Assembly: GCF_029852145.1 (NCBI RefSeq)
Contig: NC_079971.1
Coordinates: 7,435,697 to 7,499,696 of the forward strand
DNA: 64,000 nt
Direction: 5' to 3'
Origin: Microplitis mediator
Taxonomy: Eukaryota > Arthropoda > Insecta > Hymenoptera > Braconidae
The position numbers were made by a program, and so were the translations under genes. Shown here piece after piece: positions 23,627-36,600 of the stretch. The notes beneath the pieces are model-generated. The model was not told the DNA's origin, ran no database searches, and worked only from the letters and a program-made list of their open reading frames with translations. Numbering within the stretch: position 1 is the stretch's first letter; every line of letters starts with the position of its first letter.

Positions 23627-26482
23627 CTATGCCTCGCACAGCCAATCGCAAGGTAATTTTGGCATTTTATTTGCCGGCCAAGGTAAATATCCTGCTGTTT
23701 TAAAAATCCAATAGTCATAAGATACTTTAGCAATGAGACTTATCAACATCAATGTCTCAAATGCTATTAAATAATATATATAGTCTGTCCAGTCACCAGG
23801 ATGAACACACATCTTGGACGGTTCTAAATCAACGACTTTTTCCTTAACATTTTCACACAGAACTTCATCAGGATCAAGTATATTCGTTTGTAGCCAAGCT
23901 TTTAAATATTTTGCTGTATTACAATTGCAAAGTAGTTTATTACCACCGAGTTTAACGTATCGGTGGCTCAGATGATTTCTGTTATAAACATTAGGGACTA
24001 AAATATATGTCGGTACCTTTAAATAAATTAAATAAATATATTGTTGATATTGAAGTAACTTTGAAAACTTAGTTATCAATTTATTTTTGTATACTCACTG
24101 ATTTAATTTTATTATAACGTAGACTTAACATTTCAAAATTATCCGAAAATTTTGATCCTTCTATTTTATTAATGGACGTTATATTATTATAATCAGCCCA
24201 AAAGTTTTGAAGATCTTGATACCATGGATTTGTACTGATCTCATCAAGTGTTGTTATCTATAATATTTATAAAAAATAATATATCGTGTGACAAGAGATG
24301 AAACAAAATAATTTCAGACCAGGGTGAAGTTTGCCGACACCCGCAGTCCGAAATCCTGTTTCATCCTGAGTTACACACTAGGGGCGTGTTCAGAAACACA
24401 CTCTGGAAGAGAAATATTCAACTCCTGCGTTCAGAAATATCCTCTGGTGAAACCAGAGGTGCGATTTAACTCACACCTGGATAGGCAATTTTTCATCTCC
24501 AGAGTGTATTTCTGAACACGCCCTAGATTTTTTATGATTACATGCATTGGAACTTAAAGTTTTAATCATCAGCTAGTCAGAAACAAGATAATTTAAGACC
24601 AATGGTGTCATCAACTATTAAATTGTCATTTACAGTTTATAATTAAGCAGAAACTATAAATACTATTTATTATTGACATTAATTTTTATAAAACTTAATC
24701 ACAGAACTGTCATTTACGTAACGAAAATTAATGGTCTGAAATTACTATTGAATAGATGACAAGTATCAGAGTTAAAATTACGAAAACCTTCAGTCAGCGG
24801 ACAGAGACATCATTTTTACCATATCTGCACCTAAAGTTTAAATTCCTGCCCTGTTTAGCGGGAAGAAAGTCGTTCTTGTCATTTATAAGAAAACTAATGA
24901 TAAAAATTAGCGCATATGCCATTCTTCCCTGCGAGCAAAAATTTAAACTTTCAGGTGCAGATCTGGTGAAAAATTACAATGACACACGCGTCGGCATGTC
25001 TTACTTTACTCTCAAGGAGTGTAATATACCAATATTTCTTCTCAAGGGTCAAAACAAGTTTGTTTCTGCCCGCTGACTAACGGCATTAGCAATTTACGCG
25101 TTTGCTAAAATTAATTCGCGACATTGGACTGAAATTCGCTTCTTTCGACTGACTGTAAAGACACTGAAACTTCAAGTTTCAATGCTAATATCATGAAAAT
25201 GTTTTTAAAAATTAACTAATTTATTAATTAATAACTTACATTATTAAAAGACACATTAAGAGCAATTGTGCTCGGCGGAAGACGTTCAGGTAATTTAGTC
25301 AATTGATTGCCACTACAATCAACCGTAACAGCCATCACTGGTTTTTCTCCTTGTACAATATTGAGTCGATTAAAACTACATTGGCACTGCCAAGTTTCTC
25401 CTTTTGGACACTCCGTTTGGAGCTAATGACCCAAATAATTTAATTATTAATACCCAAACACTCAATATCACAATTTAAATTTTTTTTACCCAACGTTAAA
25501 AAGTTAAATTAAAAATAAAATTTACCAAACTCAATGATCTGACTTGTTCAAGTGGAACTTGCTCAGTAGCATTGAACCATATCCAAGTTTTACTAGCAGA
25601 GCAAACAGTCTCATTTTCACGATTAAATATTATCTGTTTATCTCCTGTCTTGTTGATATATTGCGAGACATCATGACACCAAAGTGTATTAGTTCCTTAG
25701 AAAAAAAAAATAAATAAAATAAAACAAAGAATTATAAATTAAAAAATAATAATTCAACAATAACTTCAATTAAAATAATTTAATTAAATTTAATTACCGG
25801 AAATGTCAAGCCAAAATTCTCGACCATTCATAATATTTAATGCAGGCAGATGCGTCATATTATTATAAGATAAATCTAAACTCGTTAATTGAGCTAATCT
25901 TGTAAAAGAATTATTTTCAATCTCCGTAAGAGCATTATTTGAAAGATTTAAACAGTGGGTCGGTGTCATCATAAGAAATTGACCTTTGATACGATTTATT
26001 TTACCGTCAGTGATCGCCAGTGATTTGAGTCTTCTCCATTTGACCTCACTTACATTAAAAGCCTCTAAAGTTGCGTTTCTTATATGAATATATGATACAT
26101 TAGCCGGGAAATCTACAAAGATAATTATCATTATTTATTTTACATAATATCATAATTAATTAATTGCTTTATAAATATTTAAATATTTACTAGCACAAGC
26201 AAGTCCAGTTTCAAAAGTTTTAGCATTTAAATTGCAACAAAAGACAGCATATTCCTCATTATTACTAGCCGACAATATCGGTATTCTTTTACAAGGACAA
26301 TCATCAGCATTTTCAATCTTAGGGCACTCAGAGGCATCTTGATAAAAACATCTCTCAGGCGGTGGAATACCGAGTCTTATCTCAGTGTTTGCTGCAGGTG
26401 ATGATGCCTGATCTTCTTCAGTTCGTGCACTTGTGAATGCAACTCCTCCATAGATACCAATAAACAAACTCAGTAAATGCAT
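23627..26482 (-). CDS. hfw: Protein halfway homologue (leucine-rich-repeat membrane protein), about 502 aa, 6 exons
   Basis: Coding exons: 26482-26191, 26112-25798, 25695-25526, 25422-25240, 24257-24099, 24016-23627. The protein has a signal peptide (HLLSLFIGIYGGVAFTSA), a cysteine-rich segment (ERCFYQDASECPKIE, DDCPCKRIP), LRR units (HCLNLSNNALTEIENNSF, QLTSLDLSYNNMTHLPAL, TIALNVSFNNITTLDEI, FEMLSLRYNKIKSVPTY), an LRR C-cap (NKLLCNCNTAKYLKAWL), one membrane segment (YIYYLIAFETLMLISLIA) and the ending GYLPWPANKMPKLPCDWLCEA. This layout and C-terminus are those of insect Halfway (Singed wings 2), which in Drosophila acts in ecdysone-dependent metamorphosis. CAG stands directly before the ATG at 26482. 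A likely upstream exon ends ATGAAG|GTAAAT (ATG at 27899), which would give MKMHLLSL in frame, so the true start may lie there. Intron 4 (between 25239 and 24258) holds a nested repeat. Confidence 0.85.
24283..25199 (+). repeat. Composite hairpin-plus-TIR repeat, copy 3, in halfway intron
   Basis: A hairpin (about 24283-24380, arms ATCGTGTGACAAGAGATGAA and complement) is joined to the TIR part (24527-25199, opening TTTTTTATGATTACATGCAT and closing CAAGTTTCAATGCTAATATC). The two parts are separated only by a 142-bp PIF-like insertion. An open frame of 106 codons inside is repeat sequence, not a gene. Confidence 0.75.
24382..24523. mobile_element. 142-bp PIF/Harbinger-like MITE with TAG target duplication
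   Basis: The ends GGGCGTGTTCAGAAA and TTTCTGAACACGCCC are exact inverted copies. They are flanked by TAG on both sides (24379-24381 and 24524-24526), as expected for the 3-bp target duplications of PIF/Harbinger elements. ACTCTGGA and TCCAGAGT extend the stem. It interrupts the composite repeat, so it inserted later. Confidence 0.75.
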
Positions 26483-27029
26483 CTGGAAAACCCATTAACG
26501 TTTTCATTTATTTTAGTCTCTCCTCTTAAGTCACTATTCTATTTATATATACTCATATTATTAAACTTTCTTTGACTTATTTATACCATTTGTATTCAAA
26601 ATTTATAATTAATAAAAATAACTAAGTTTTTTAAACAATTAAATACTAAAATTTGACTGTGTGTAGATTTTTTTTTTTGAACCCCGTGATTATACAGTTC
26701 GAAATAAACAAGTTTGGGAATTAATGACAAGATTTTAATGATAATTCAAATATACGAAATATATGAAACTAAATTGGTAAAGATTTTAATAAATAATTAA
26801 AGTTGAATAATTTTCAATAAATTTTGTAGTAATTTTCGGGCAGTCACTTAGTGACTGTTAGCTGCTCGTTTATATTAAAAATTTATAATTTAAAAATAAA
26901 TTTATTTACAAAAATATTCCGCACTTTTCAAAAATATTCGATTGTTATATCTATAATAAAATTTAATTAATTGATTAATTTAAAAAAAAATTGAAGCATT
27001 AATTAAAAGATGAACAATTTAGTTGAAAT

Positions 27030-27200
27030 TTTGCTGAGGTACGGATTAGAAAAAAAATTACTCAGTTGTTATCAATTGGAGTCAAAAGAAATTTGGAAAA
27101 TGACCTTCTATAAAATTTTCAAATCTTGTAGGCTAAAATTTAATTAATAAATTTCGTTTGACTCCTAATTGATAATAAACGTAAGTAATTTTTTTTTGAA
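27030..27200. repeat. Palindrome around ATCAATTGGAGTCAAA, copy 1
   Basis: GTTATCAATTGGAGTCAAAA and a downstream TTTGACTCCTAATTGATAAT are inverted copies that flank a AAATTTGG/AAATTTCG core; an ATTACTCAG word and its complement lie outside. Related palindromes are at 41335-41505 and 55240-55345. The region is about 0.5-0.9 kb upstream of the halfway coding start. Confidence 0.6.
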
Positions 27201-27375
27201 ATTTATATCTCGGTGAAATTGCGATTACGTTGACGTTCTTTAAATTAATGCTCTAATTTTTTCATTAATTAATTAATAAAATTCGAGTATTTTTGACAGT
27301 TGAAAGTTGATGAATATTTTTAAAAAGTGGGGATAAAAATTTTTTTAAAAATTTAAATAATAAAAAAAAAAAAAT

Positions 27376-27570
27376 TATGAATGTGAGTGTAGCGGATATG
27401 AAACAATTAATAAGTTTTTAATAAATAAATAAATAAAACAATGAAATTTAAAAAAGTGCGCGTACTCATTTTCAAATTATCTACATACGCATTTTTTAAT
27501 TTTTACTTACATTTTATTTATTTATTTAAAAATTCAAAAAATTCCCACTTGTCATTACATTCACTCTCAT
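27376..27570. repeat. Diverged GAGTGTGAATGTAGC palindromic MITE, copy 2
   Basis: The ends GAATGTGAGTGTAGCGGATA and the complement of TTACATTCACTCTCAT match those of the family at 12682, with a TTTTAATAAATAAATAAATA inner arm. The ATCAGACAAATTT block has decayed here. Confidence 0.55.
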
Positions 27571-29149
27571 AAAAAACAATAATTCGACTCAGTATTTTTG
27601 TCAAATGGAGTTAGATATAAATTAACTAAATAAACCAAGGGAATGTCGTTTTTCAAAGCATTAATGATAAGCCTTATCTCTTTCGAATGTCTGCTTCAGC
27701 TGTTACGACTAAAAAAATTTTTTTGTTCATTTTACTCCCCAGAGCCATTGGATAAGCAAAATAAAATAAAAATACTTTACACAGAAAGTCTATTAGCACC
27801 ACTAAGTAACCGATAAGACTTCCGTAAAATTTTTTAGAAATTAAAAAAAAAATAATTTAATTTAAACTAAAATAAAAATATAAAAACATTTACCTTCATT
27901 GTTAATTGTTTCAGTACTTTGCATTATTATTTAAAAATCCATTTGTCTATTAAATTTATATAAATATTTATATATATACTCATATTATTAATTAATTAAT
28001 TAATTAATTAATTAATCATACTGTTAGGCACGAAGGTCATACATTTAATTACGACTATTTTAGTAAACTTTTTATCATGTACACACACACCTCGGTAAAT
28101 AATTTAACCACAAACTAGTCACTGTAATAACATATATAATCATGCTTTACACATATATATCTATATATATTTTAAAATTACCACATATATGTACTTGTAT
28201 GCTTTGTAAAATGTGTACTTTATTACCATCCAGAAAATGAATTTTAAAATTTAAATTATGAGTAAATAAAAATTTTATTATCTATATATATACATATATG
28301 GATATATATAAGTAAGTATATTTGTATGATGATGATTATTTAAAAAAAATAACGTGACATAAACTAATTAATTCGTTTAAGTGGACACAGCACTTGGGTC
28401 ACTCAGATTGCCCTCACTTCAATTAATAATAATTATTTTCATTGTTTCTCCAACTATATCTCGCCATCTTTATCTCGTCTTTATTACCCCCTTTTTCGTA
28501 TTGTCTAATTAAAAAAAAAAGTATAATTTAATTTAATTTAAATTTAAATCTGCTAAATTTTTCTTTTTAAACACAAACCAGTTTTTTAAAAAGTCAATTT
28601 CAAATAAAATTTTGCACACTAATTTTAAATGGTAACTGTTTTTTAAAAATTATTTTATTAATTTTGTTATAAAAATTTGTAGAAAAGAACAAAGACGGAG
28701 TTGTGTGACTGATGATTAAGTTAATTGTGAAATTAAAAGTTGAAGAGCAGAGCGGAGAGCCAAGCAGAGCTCGGAGCTCGGACTCTACTGATTTACAAAC
28801 TGGTAAAAATTGAGGATTATATAGAAATAGAGGCTACATAGTTCAAGTTGAGAAGAGGTAGAGGCTATAAAACGATAGACAAGAATGGAGGAGAGAAATG
28901 TAAAGAAGGAAAGTAAGACACGACTTGTTTTTCAATGTGGATCTGGTCAGTGTGGGTGTGTGTGTGTGTGTTGGATGCTGGCAACTGGCTACGACAGATT
29001 GATATTTTATATCTCTGCATATTCTATGATTGTACACTCGAGTTTTCAGTATGTTTTGATATTATTCATCTATTTTGTTTTCATGATTTCTGATGTTTCT
29101 TAGCAATGCTAATTTATTTAAATTTTGAAAATTAATCAAGAGTTGGATA
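27571..29149. other. Upstream region of halfway, no further gene seen
   Basis: AT-rich DNA containing the possible first halfway exon (ending at 27894), TTAATTAATTAATTAATTAA at 27990-28015, an ATATATAC-rich stretch near 28140-28320, and a GT-repeat (28950-28970). The GC-richer segment AGCAGAGCGGAGAGCCAAGC near 28747 might mark a transcription start. Open frames near 28843-29103 overlap on opposite strands and look like chance frames. Confidence 0.4.
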
Positions 29150-29864
29150 CCCAAGTAGCGGAGAGACAACTTTAAGATGTCATAAAGATGCCTTTTTAAA
29201 AGACAAGACAAACTTTGTCTCAAAGCCAAGTATTTGATGAAATAAGACATACAGATGTTGGTCTTAGAAGTCATTGGAAATTTTTGTTCTTTGTATAAAA
29301 AAGTCATTTAAGTGACAAGTCGTTCAGACGACACTTGACAATTATTTGTAATTTACTTTTTGTTGTCACTTGTGTCAAGTTTTTTTAGCGGACATTTTTT
29401 TGATGACAAAAATTTCTGATGATTTTTCAAATTTTGGTATCTTATCGATAGATCAGAGAACCGTTTCAAAACTGCTATTTTATAGATGTCATAAAGCCAC
29501 GTGTGCTACTTGGGTAGCGGAGAGACAACTTTAAGATGTCATAAAGATGTCTTTTGAAAAGACAAGACAAATTTTATTTTGTCTCAGAGCCAAGTTTTCT
29601 TAAATAAACAAGACGTAAAGATGTTGGTTTTAGGAGTCATAGGAAAATTGTCTTCTTTTTTCCGTCCCAAAAATTCATTTCAGTTAAAAAATCCTTTAGA
29701 TGATTTATTTGTAATTTACTTTTTGTCGTCACTTGTGGCGATTTTTTTAAGCAGACATTTTTTCGGTGACATAAATTTCTGATTGTTTTGTCAACATTTT
29801 GGTCAAAAAACAGCCTCAAAACTGCTATCTTATTAATGTTACAAAGCCAAGTTTGCTACTTGGG
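29150..29864. repeat. Dimer of the CCCAAGTAGC foldback element
   Basis: Two units of about 360 and 350 bp are fused: CCCAAGTAGC at 29150, an internal GCTACTTGGG at 29505-29514 followed at once by TAGCGGAGAGACAACTTTAA, and a final GCTACTTGGG at 29855-29864. Both units contain AGACAACTTTAAGATGTCAT, GATGTTGGT and CTTATCGATAGATCA words in the same order. A similar dimer lies at 56613-57303. Confidence 0.8.
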
Positions 29865-30663
29865 ATGTAAAGATTGTCTTGAAACGAAAAAATGATCAAT
29901 CTGAGATCAATAAAGGAATTTACTTTATTAACACTAGTCGATATTTTTATACGTATTCAAATATTTTTAAATACTCTGATTATAAATATATATGGTAAAT
30001 CCCTTTTTATTTTCACCCCAGACTGAACATTAATTTGATGTTAAATTTTGAAAAAGTTTTAAATCTTAAAATTTTAATATAAGAACTAATCGACTAAAAA
30101 ATTATTAAATTTTATTTAGTATAACATATAATTACATCTATATTTTGATTGTTTTTGCTTAGAAAATAATTTTTAAAATATCTATAACAATTAACATTAC
30201 GGTTTATAAACTTACAAAAAATATACTTATTTATAGAATCGTTTCAACATCAGGAAGTTCTACGACTTTTTTGACGTTACCATATGTTTTGAGATTCTTA
30301 TATATTTTTTACATAAAGAAAAAAAAAACAAATATTAATATTTCTTAATTTTCAAGATGTCAAAGTAAACGAATGTGTAATCGTCATATTAAACAATGAT
30401 ATAAGCGTTCGACATTTATTTTTTAGTAGAGTAAAAAAATGTTTAAAACACCACAAAAATCGTAGATTTGCCCACCATAGTAATATAGATCATCACTTAT
30501 TAAATCACTAGTTAGTTTTTATAAACTTAAAAAAAAATTTAAAACGAATAATAAGTAAATAAATAAATATAGCACGCGAAGCTAATAGATGATAATTTAA
30601 ATGAGTAAAGCTTCATTTTGATTACAAATGAAATTGATAAATTTCAACAGAAGAAAAATAAAA
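29865..30663. other. Region downstream of ATM, no gene seen
   Basis: AT-rich DNA after the ATM stop codon at 30664, presumably including the ATM 3' UTR. No repeat family or coding frame was recognised. Confidence 0.5.
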
Positions 30664-33600
30664 TTACAAAAATGCCTGCCAACCACAAAAGAGACGGGAA
30701 AGATTGGCAGGATCACGAGCTTCTTGGATAAGTCGTTCAACTTGGCCTGATATACTAGTAGCCAGTCCTTCTTCAGTCCCCAAAAGTTTCTGTTCTATTC
30801 TCAATAACGCTCTCTCTGCCATTTTATTGAGCTTGCCATCACCTTTAAAATAAAAAATGAATAAAATAATAATCATAATAAATAAGAATACATAATGAAA
30901 CTAAATATAACTTACCAAAATGATGATCTTCACTAATATGTCCAGGACTATCGCTCTGTAACTCCCATGCTTTAGCAGGTGTTATTTCCCAGGAAAACAG
31001 AGGGTCATAAAGAAGAACTTGCAAAAGTGTTATTATTATATCTCTTCGGTTACGTAATACGGACATTGTTTCCTCACTACTTTTACGCATGACTCCTTCG
31101 ACACCTGAAACTCCCATTGCTGCTTCCATATCACGTGTCAATCTAAAGGGTACAGTTTCAGGTACAGGTAAAACTTTACCTTGTTCGAATGCTATTCCTA
31201 AAATTAAATTAATTTTTATATCAATAACTAGCATAATTATAAATTAAATTTAAATTAATAATAATACGCATATGCACTGAGAAAAAAAATAACTTTTGTA
31301 AAAACAATATTTTCAGCCGCAAAAAATTATTTTCTTTACTACTCAGATTTCTTCCCAAGTAGCACACGTGGGTTTGTGACATCAATAAGATAAAAGTTTT
31401 GAGGCTGTTTTTTGACATCAATTAGGCACCAAAATTTTGACTGCGATCAGAAATTTATGTCACCAAAAAAATATCTGGTTAAAAAACTTGACACAAGTGA
31501 CGACAAAAAATAAATTACAAATAAATCATCTAAAAGATTTTTTAATTGAAATGAATTTGTTAAGGCGGAAAAAAAAGCCAAATTTCCTATGACTCCTAAA
31601 ACCAACATCTGTATGTCTTATTTACATAAAAATACTTGGCTTTGAGACAAATAAAAATTTGTCTTGTCTTTTTAAAAGACATCTTAAAGTTGTCTCTGTG
31701 CTACTTGGGTTCGATTAAGAAAATGATTTTGAATGAAATCTTCAATTTTCGCGCCAAAAATATATCAGACTGATAATTTTTAATAGCATAATTTCTCGTG
31801 GTAAAAATATACAATTCTCCTAAAAATTTTTTTTTCTCTCAGTGTAATGAACACTAATTATTACCAAAATCAATATGTACAACTTCAGCAGTCTTTGTAT
31901 CAATCAAAATATTACTGAAATGTCTGTCTCCAAGACCCAGAATATATCCGACCATCGAAGTTGTAGCAACACTGCGTACATAAGCCAGCCGTCTCTCAAA
32001 CCATGTTTCCGGTGACGGAAATTTTTCCATGAAAAAGTATTGAAACGCTGGTTTAAGATGTTCGCAACATTCCAGATAAGTTTGTAACTTAACATTATTT
32101 CCACTAGTACTAGCACACTTTATTTTATTTCTGCATTCCATTATTTTCCAGTCATTTGGATGATACTTCTCATGCATTCCAACAGTCTTAGGATTCTGTG
32201 TACTATTAAGAATGCCCATAATAGGCTGCGTATTATCGCACCATTCCAAAACCCCAGATCTTTGTGACAAAGGAATTATTTTGTACGTGCGCACATTCAA
32301 TTTACGGCGCTTAGCTTCTTTGCTCGTCTTCAGAAGCATATTCATCACCGTGAAAACTTGTTGCATCACAGCATCTTGTCTTAAATCATCTTTACCTTTG
32401 ACTAATTGCTTTCTCTTTACACCATCAGTCCCAATGCAATCAATTTGTTTCGGAGCATTGACTCCACCAACGCCTTTAAAACTTTCCTCATACTTGTAAA
32501 CACTGACAATGTCATCATAATTCCCACTTGGATTCACATCCAATGCAATCGTCGGCACAATACTGTGCTTATAATTTTTAACATTCAAAATTTTCTGACC
32601 TCTAGGTATCGCGCTCGAAGTCGTTTGTCCACTGAATTGTAAGTAAGCCAACATAATTAAAGCCTGAGCCAAATTTTTCATCTCAAATATTATTTGGGAC
32701 AATTTTTCATCATTACTCAGCTCTGCTATCAACATTTGGGCCCCAAGTTCACGGTCATTTGGTTCCGGTATGACTTTACTCGCTGGTTTATAGTAATCGT
32801 AATCTTTCCGTGTGTTCATTAATGCAAACAATGTCGGCAATGTGTGATGAGGATGTTCTTTAGCGCATCTTTTTAGCAGATCATAAATTTTTTTAGTAAA
32901 TTTACTTTTTATTTTATTGTTTAAATGAGGCGCGAGTTGCGGTACAAGTGGGATAAATTTAAATGACGGAATGATATCCAAATAGTTATCAAGGATTTCA
33001 TTTAATTCATCATTGTCTTTATTTTTCAACCATATGGAAATAAGACGGAATATAAAAAAATTATGATTTTCCCCGGTCTCTAGTGTTTTCAAATAATACT
33101 TTGTAGTTAATTTTAAATACATTTGTTTTTCATTCTGTATATTTATATACTCAGCGATATCTATCGTGGTTTGCTTTTTCAAAGTCGAAATCGCGCGATT
33201 TACATCCGTGTCTTTAGAGTTTGGTCTCAAATTATCTGTTCTCTTCGAATACTTGGCGCACTCTTTCAAACTTTCAAACTGCGGGGTCTTCATAAATGAA
33301 TTTATTTGTTGATACTGCGCATCTGCAAACTGCGCTAACGCCGCGTATGAATTATTCAAATTATTATTGTCCTCAAATGATTTATTTTTAATATTCATCG
33401 TTGTTTTAATCGATTCTTTGTAATAATTATCGATTACAGCCTGAGGATTTTCCGATTTTGTCTCAGCCATCCAATTTCCATAGACTCTCAGTGCTTGCGC
33501 ATTCAAACTTGGGTTCAATTTATTTTTATTTAACAAATCGCGCATCATATATCGCGCGATATCTCGATCATTTTGAATCCAACTTAGAAGCGCATCGCGA

Positions 33601-36600
33601 TACTGCAATTGATTTTTTATTTCGTCAGATAAATTCGTTTCATTGGATAAAGTTATCAGTAGTCGAGCTGCGATATGCGGACGTCCTTGAATTTCCGCTA
33701 ATTTTGATAACTCCAAGGACGTATTTATCAGCGCATCTTTCATAACTTCATTGCCACTTGACAAATATTTTATTTTACACATCGCAATTCTCTGAGCTAA
33801 AATTGGCTCGGCGTAAGTAAACTCATTCAAATTCGGCAAATATTCTGCACTCCAATTACTTATCAATTTCTTAAAATTTTCCGGAGTTGTCATTGATAAT
33901 TTTTCCAGTTCCAGTAACATCTGAAGCCGTACTAACTTTGGATAAACTGTTTGACTGCATTCTAAACTTGAATTGCGGAGCGATTTTACGATACTCATGC
34001 GCGCGACATCGATATAATTTTTCATAGTCACACTGTCGTTTGCATGCAGACATTTTAGTGCTTGGTAATGATAACTGTAGTAATTGTCATCGTCATTAGA
34101 ACACGATTTCAATAAATCATCATCGGTTATAAAATTTTGTTCGGGTAACGAGAAATTCCAGTCGGCTAATCGCCAAGCGGTTTCGTATTGAAATTCCGTT
34201 AAATTATCAATATTTTTATCGCTGATAAATCGATTTAATAAGTAATCGAACCCTGAATGCCGGAGTGCGTTTGCCATACCGCTGGAAAATTTATGACCGA
34301 TACTTAACTCAGCGTCTTGTGTTATCATGACTTTGTCCCACTGTTGCAAATGTATGTAATGTTGGGTCCGAGACGATGAATTTTTTAAATGAGACAGCCC
34401 GCAACCGTGAATGGAATCTGGGTCTCCAATTTCCACAAACGCCTTCCGTAGAATATTTTGTAAAGATTTACCATCGGTATTATTTTTTTCACAGATGTAA
34501 TCAATAGTAGAAATATTGTCAATTGACTCAGTAGTTTCTCTTTTGAATGTTTCGCAGTATAATTCTGCGTAGAGTACCGATGTAAAGTAGGCAGAGCAAT
34601 ACTGCGCAGCTTTTGCGATATGCAAGTAATTGAGTTTTAAAATAAAATTATTATCTGATTGAATCCTTATAAAATTAACGACATTCAGCATACATCTGAC
34701 GGATTGATGACTAAAGGAATCTATTTTTTTAGCTGAGTAATTGTCATCAGTCGCAGTAGTTTCCTCTAAATTATTATAAGAATCATAGTATTCTTTAAAG
34801 AAAGTATTTATGCACTCGTAGATATCATCGGCAAAGTCATAGTCCGTGTAGATGATGAGATAAATAAGCCGGGGTAAAATAATTTCGCAAAATTCGGTGC
34901 TTAATTTGCACACGGGTATCAATATCGTTGAGTAAAAATTTTTAAAACAACTCAATATACAACAGGTCACATTAGTAAGCCATTCTGTATAGGAATTTAT
35001 TTCGTCGCTTTTCCATATGTTGTTTTGTGGATCGATATATTTCTTGGAGTTTTTAATGTCTAATCTCACTGGACTAGTGTCGATTTTACTGTTTACTAAA
35101 AAGGGTTGAGTGTAAGACAGCAATAGAGGTTCTGATAAATTATTTAAATTTTTTAGATAATTTTTCTTCAGTATTTTATGGCCCCAATGAGATGAACAGA
35201 CGGCGTACAGAGCGTCGGCACTTGACGTACGTAAATTAATGTTTCTGTCGACTATAAATTCCACTAGTCGTATAATTATTTGATAAGTTAATAATTCAGC
35301 AGGATCTCCGTTTTCCTTTTTTTTATCATCTTCTGGATGCAAAATCATTGTCGTTAAATCAGTCGGCCCTAATTCTCCGAGACACTTGGCAACATCTAGT
35401 GATATATTTACGTTTTTATTTTCTGTTAACTTTATAAGCTTATAAATAAGCCGGTGAATAATACTGGAGCTGCAGTCTTCAGCAAAGCCTCGTAGTTTTT
35501 CTAATTCTTTGTACATTTCAAGTAATTCGGTTTTATTTTGCGCGAGTTCTTCTTTCAAATTCAACAAACCTTTGGAGCTTTGAGTTGCCGTTTTTTCGTA
35601 CTTTGACTCTAAAAATGTCTCTATTTTACTACGCAGATTAGACGTTTTGTCTGTCGAATTATTGAGTGAATTATTGATAAGTCGTAACTCATCGAAAGAT
35701 GGATGACTTGGAAAGTCATCTAATTTACTAATTGCATTCTTTAGTTTTTCATTTGAATCAATTGTAAGAAACCGCAATATTTTAAATCCCACTTCATTTT
35801 TTTTATCCGACTGCTGAATAATGGAAATCAAATTAGTGACGATAAAATTCAATAGTTTACTTATTTCTGTGGATCTCAATGGAAGAATTTTATTTAAAAA
35901 TAAATACAAAAATTTCGCGCTTATTTCAGACAGCGGATTTATTTCTTCTTTGATTAAATTCATTAGTGTGCAGCAGACGTCTCTTAAAAAAAAAATAACG
36001 ACGTCACCGAAAAATGCATTAGAAATTTTTTTTATCAAATAATTACAAAAATACGCGTACTGATGAAACGCTTTGAGTTTATATTCGATCATATTAAACT
36101 CAAATATATTATTTGAGAGGCGCAATAAAATTTTTTGCAGTATATTTGATTTTTTCGAAGCCAGATAATAAATCAAACTGTTGCCAAATAAAGGAAATGA
36201 TTTTTCAATTTTCTGAAAACATTTTTCCAAAATATCGTGATCAAAATTCGGCAAATTATATTTTGGAAAACGTACTGCAATGCCGTCAAACATTTTACTG
36301 AAATCTTTTTCGTCATGAAGTCTCTCTATCAAATCTATCAAAATATCGAAACATTTTTCCTCAATTAATTCTGAAAATTTACTAATATTTTCAAATTCAT
36401 TTTCATTATTAGTCAACTTTTTGAATATTTCTCTAGCATACTCAAAATTATCATTATCTGAAATTGAACGTGCGAGTAACCACATAATCAATGACGGAAA
36501 ATTATTTTCAATGGCATGAGAAAATGAGTAATCGATTGCTTCACATGAAGTCTCGATATCTGTCAGATTTTGCTCTTCTAATTTAATAAGAATAAATATT

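Noticed and set aside
24756..25076. 106-codon open frame on the plus strand
   Set aside because: It lies wholly in the composite repeat in a halfway intron; other copies of the repeat do not preserve the frame.
28843..29103. Two overlapping open frames on opposite strands upstream of halfway
   Set aside because: Mutually exclusive chance frames around a GT-repeat; no similarity recognised.
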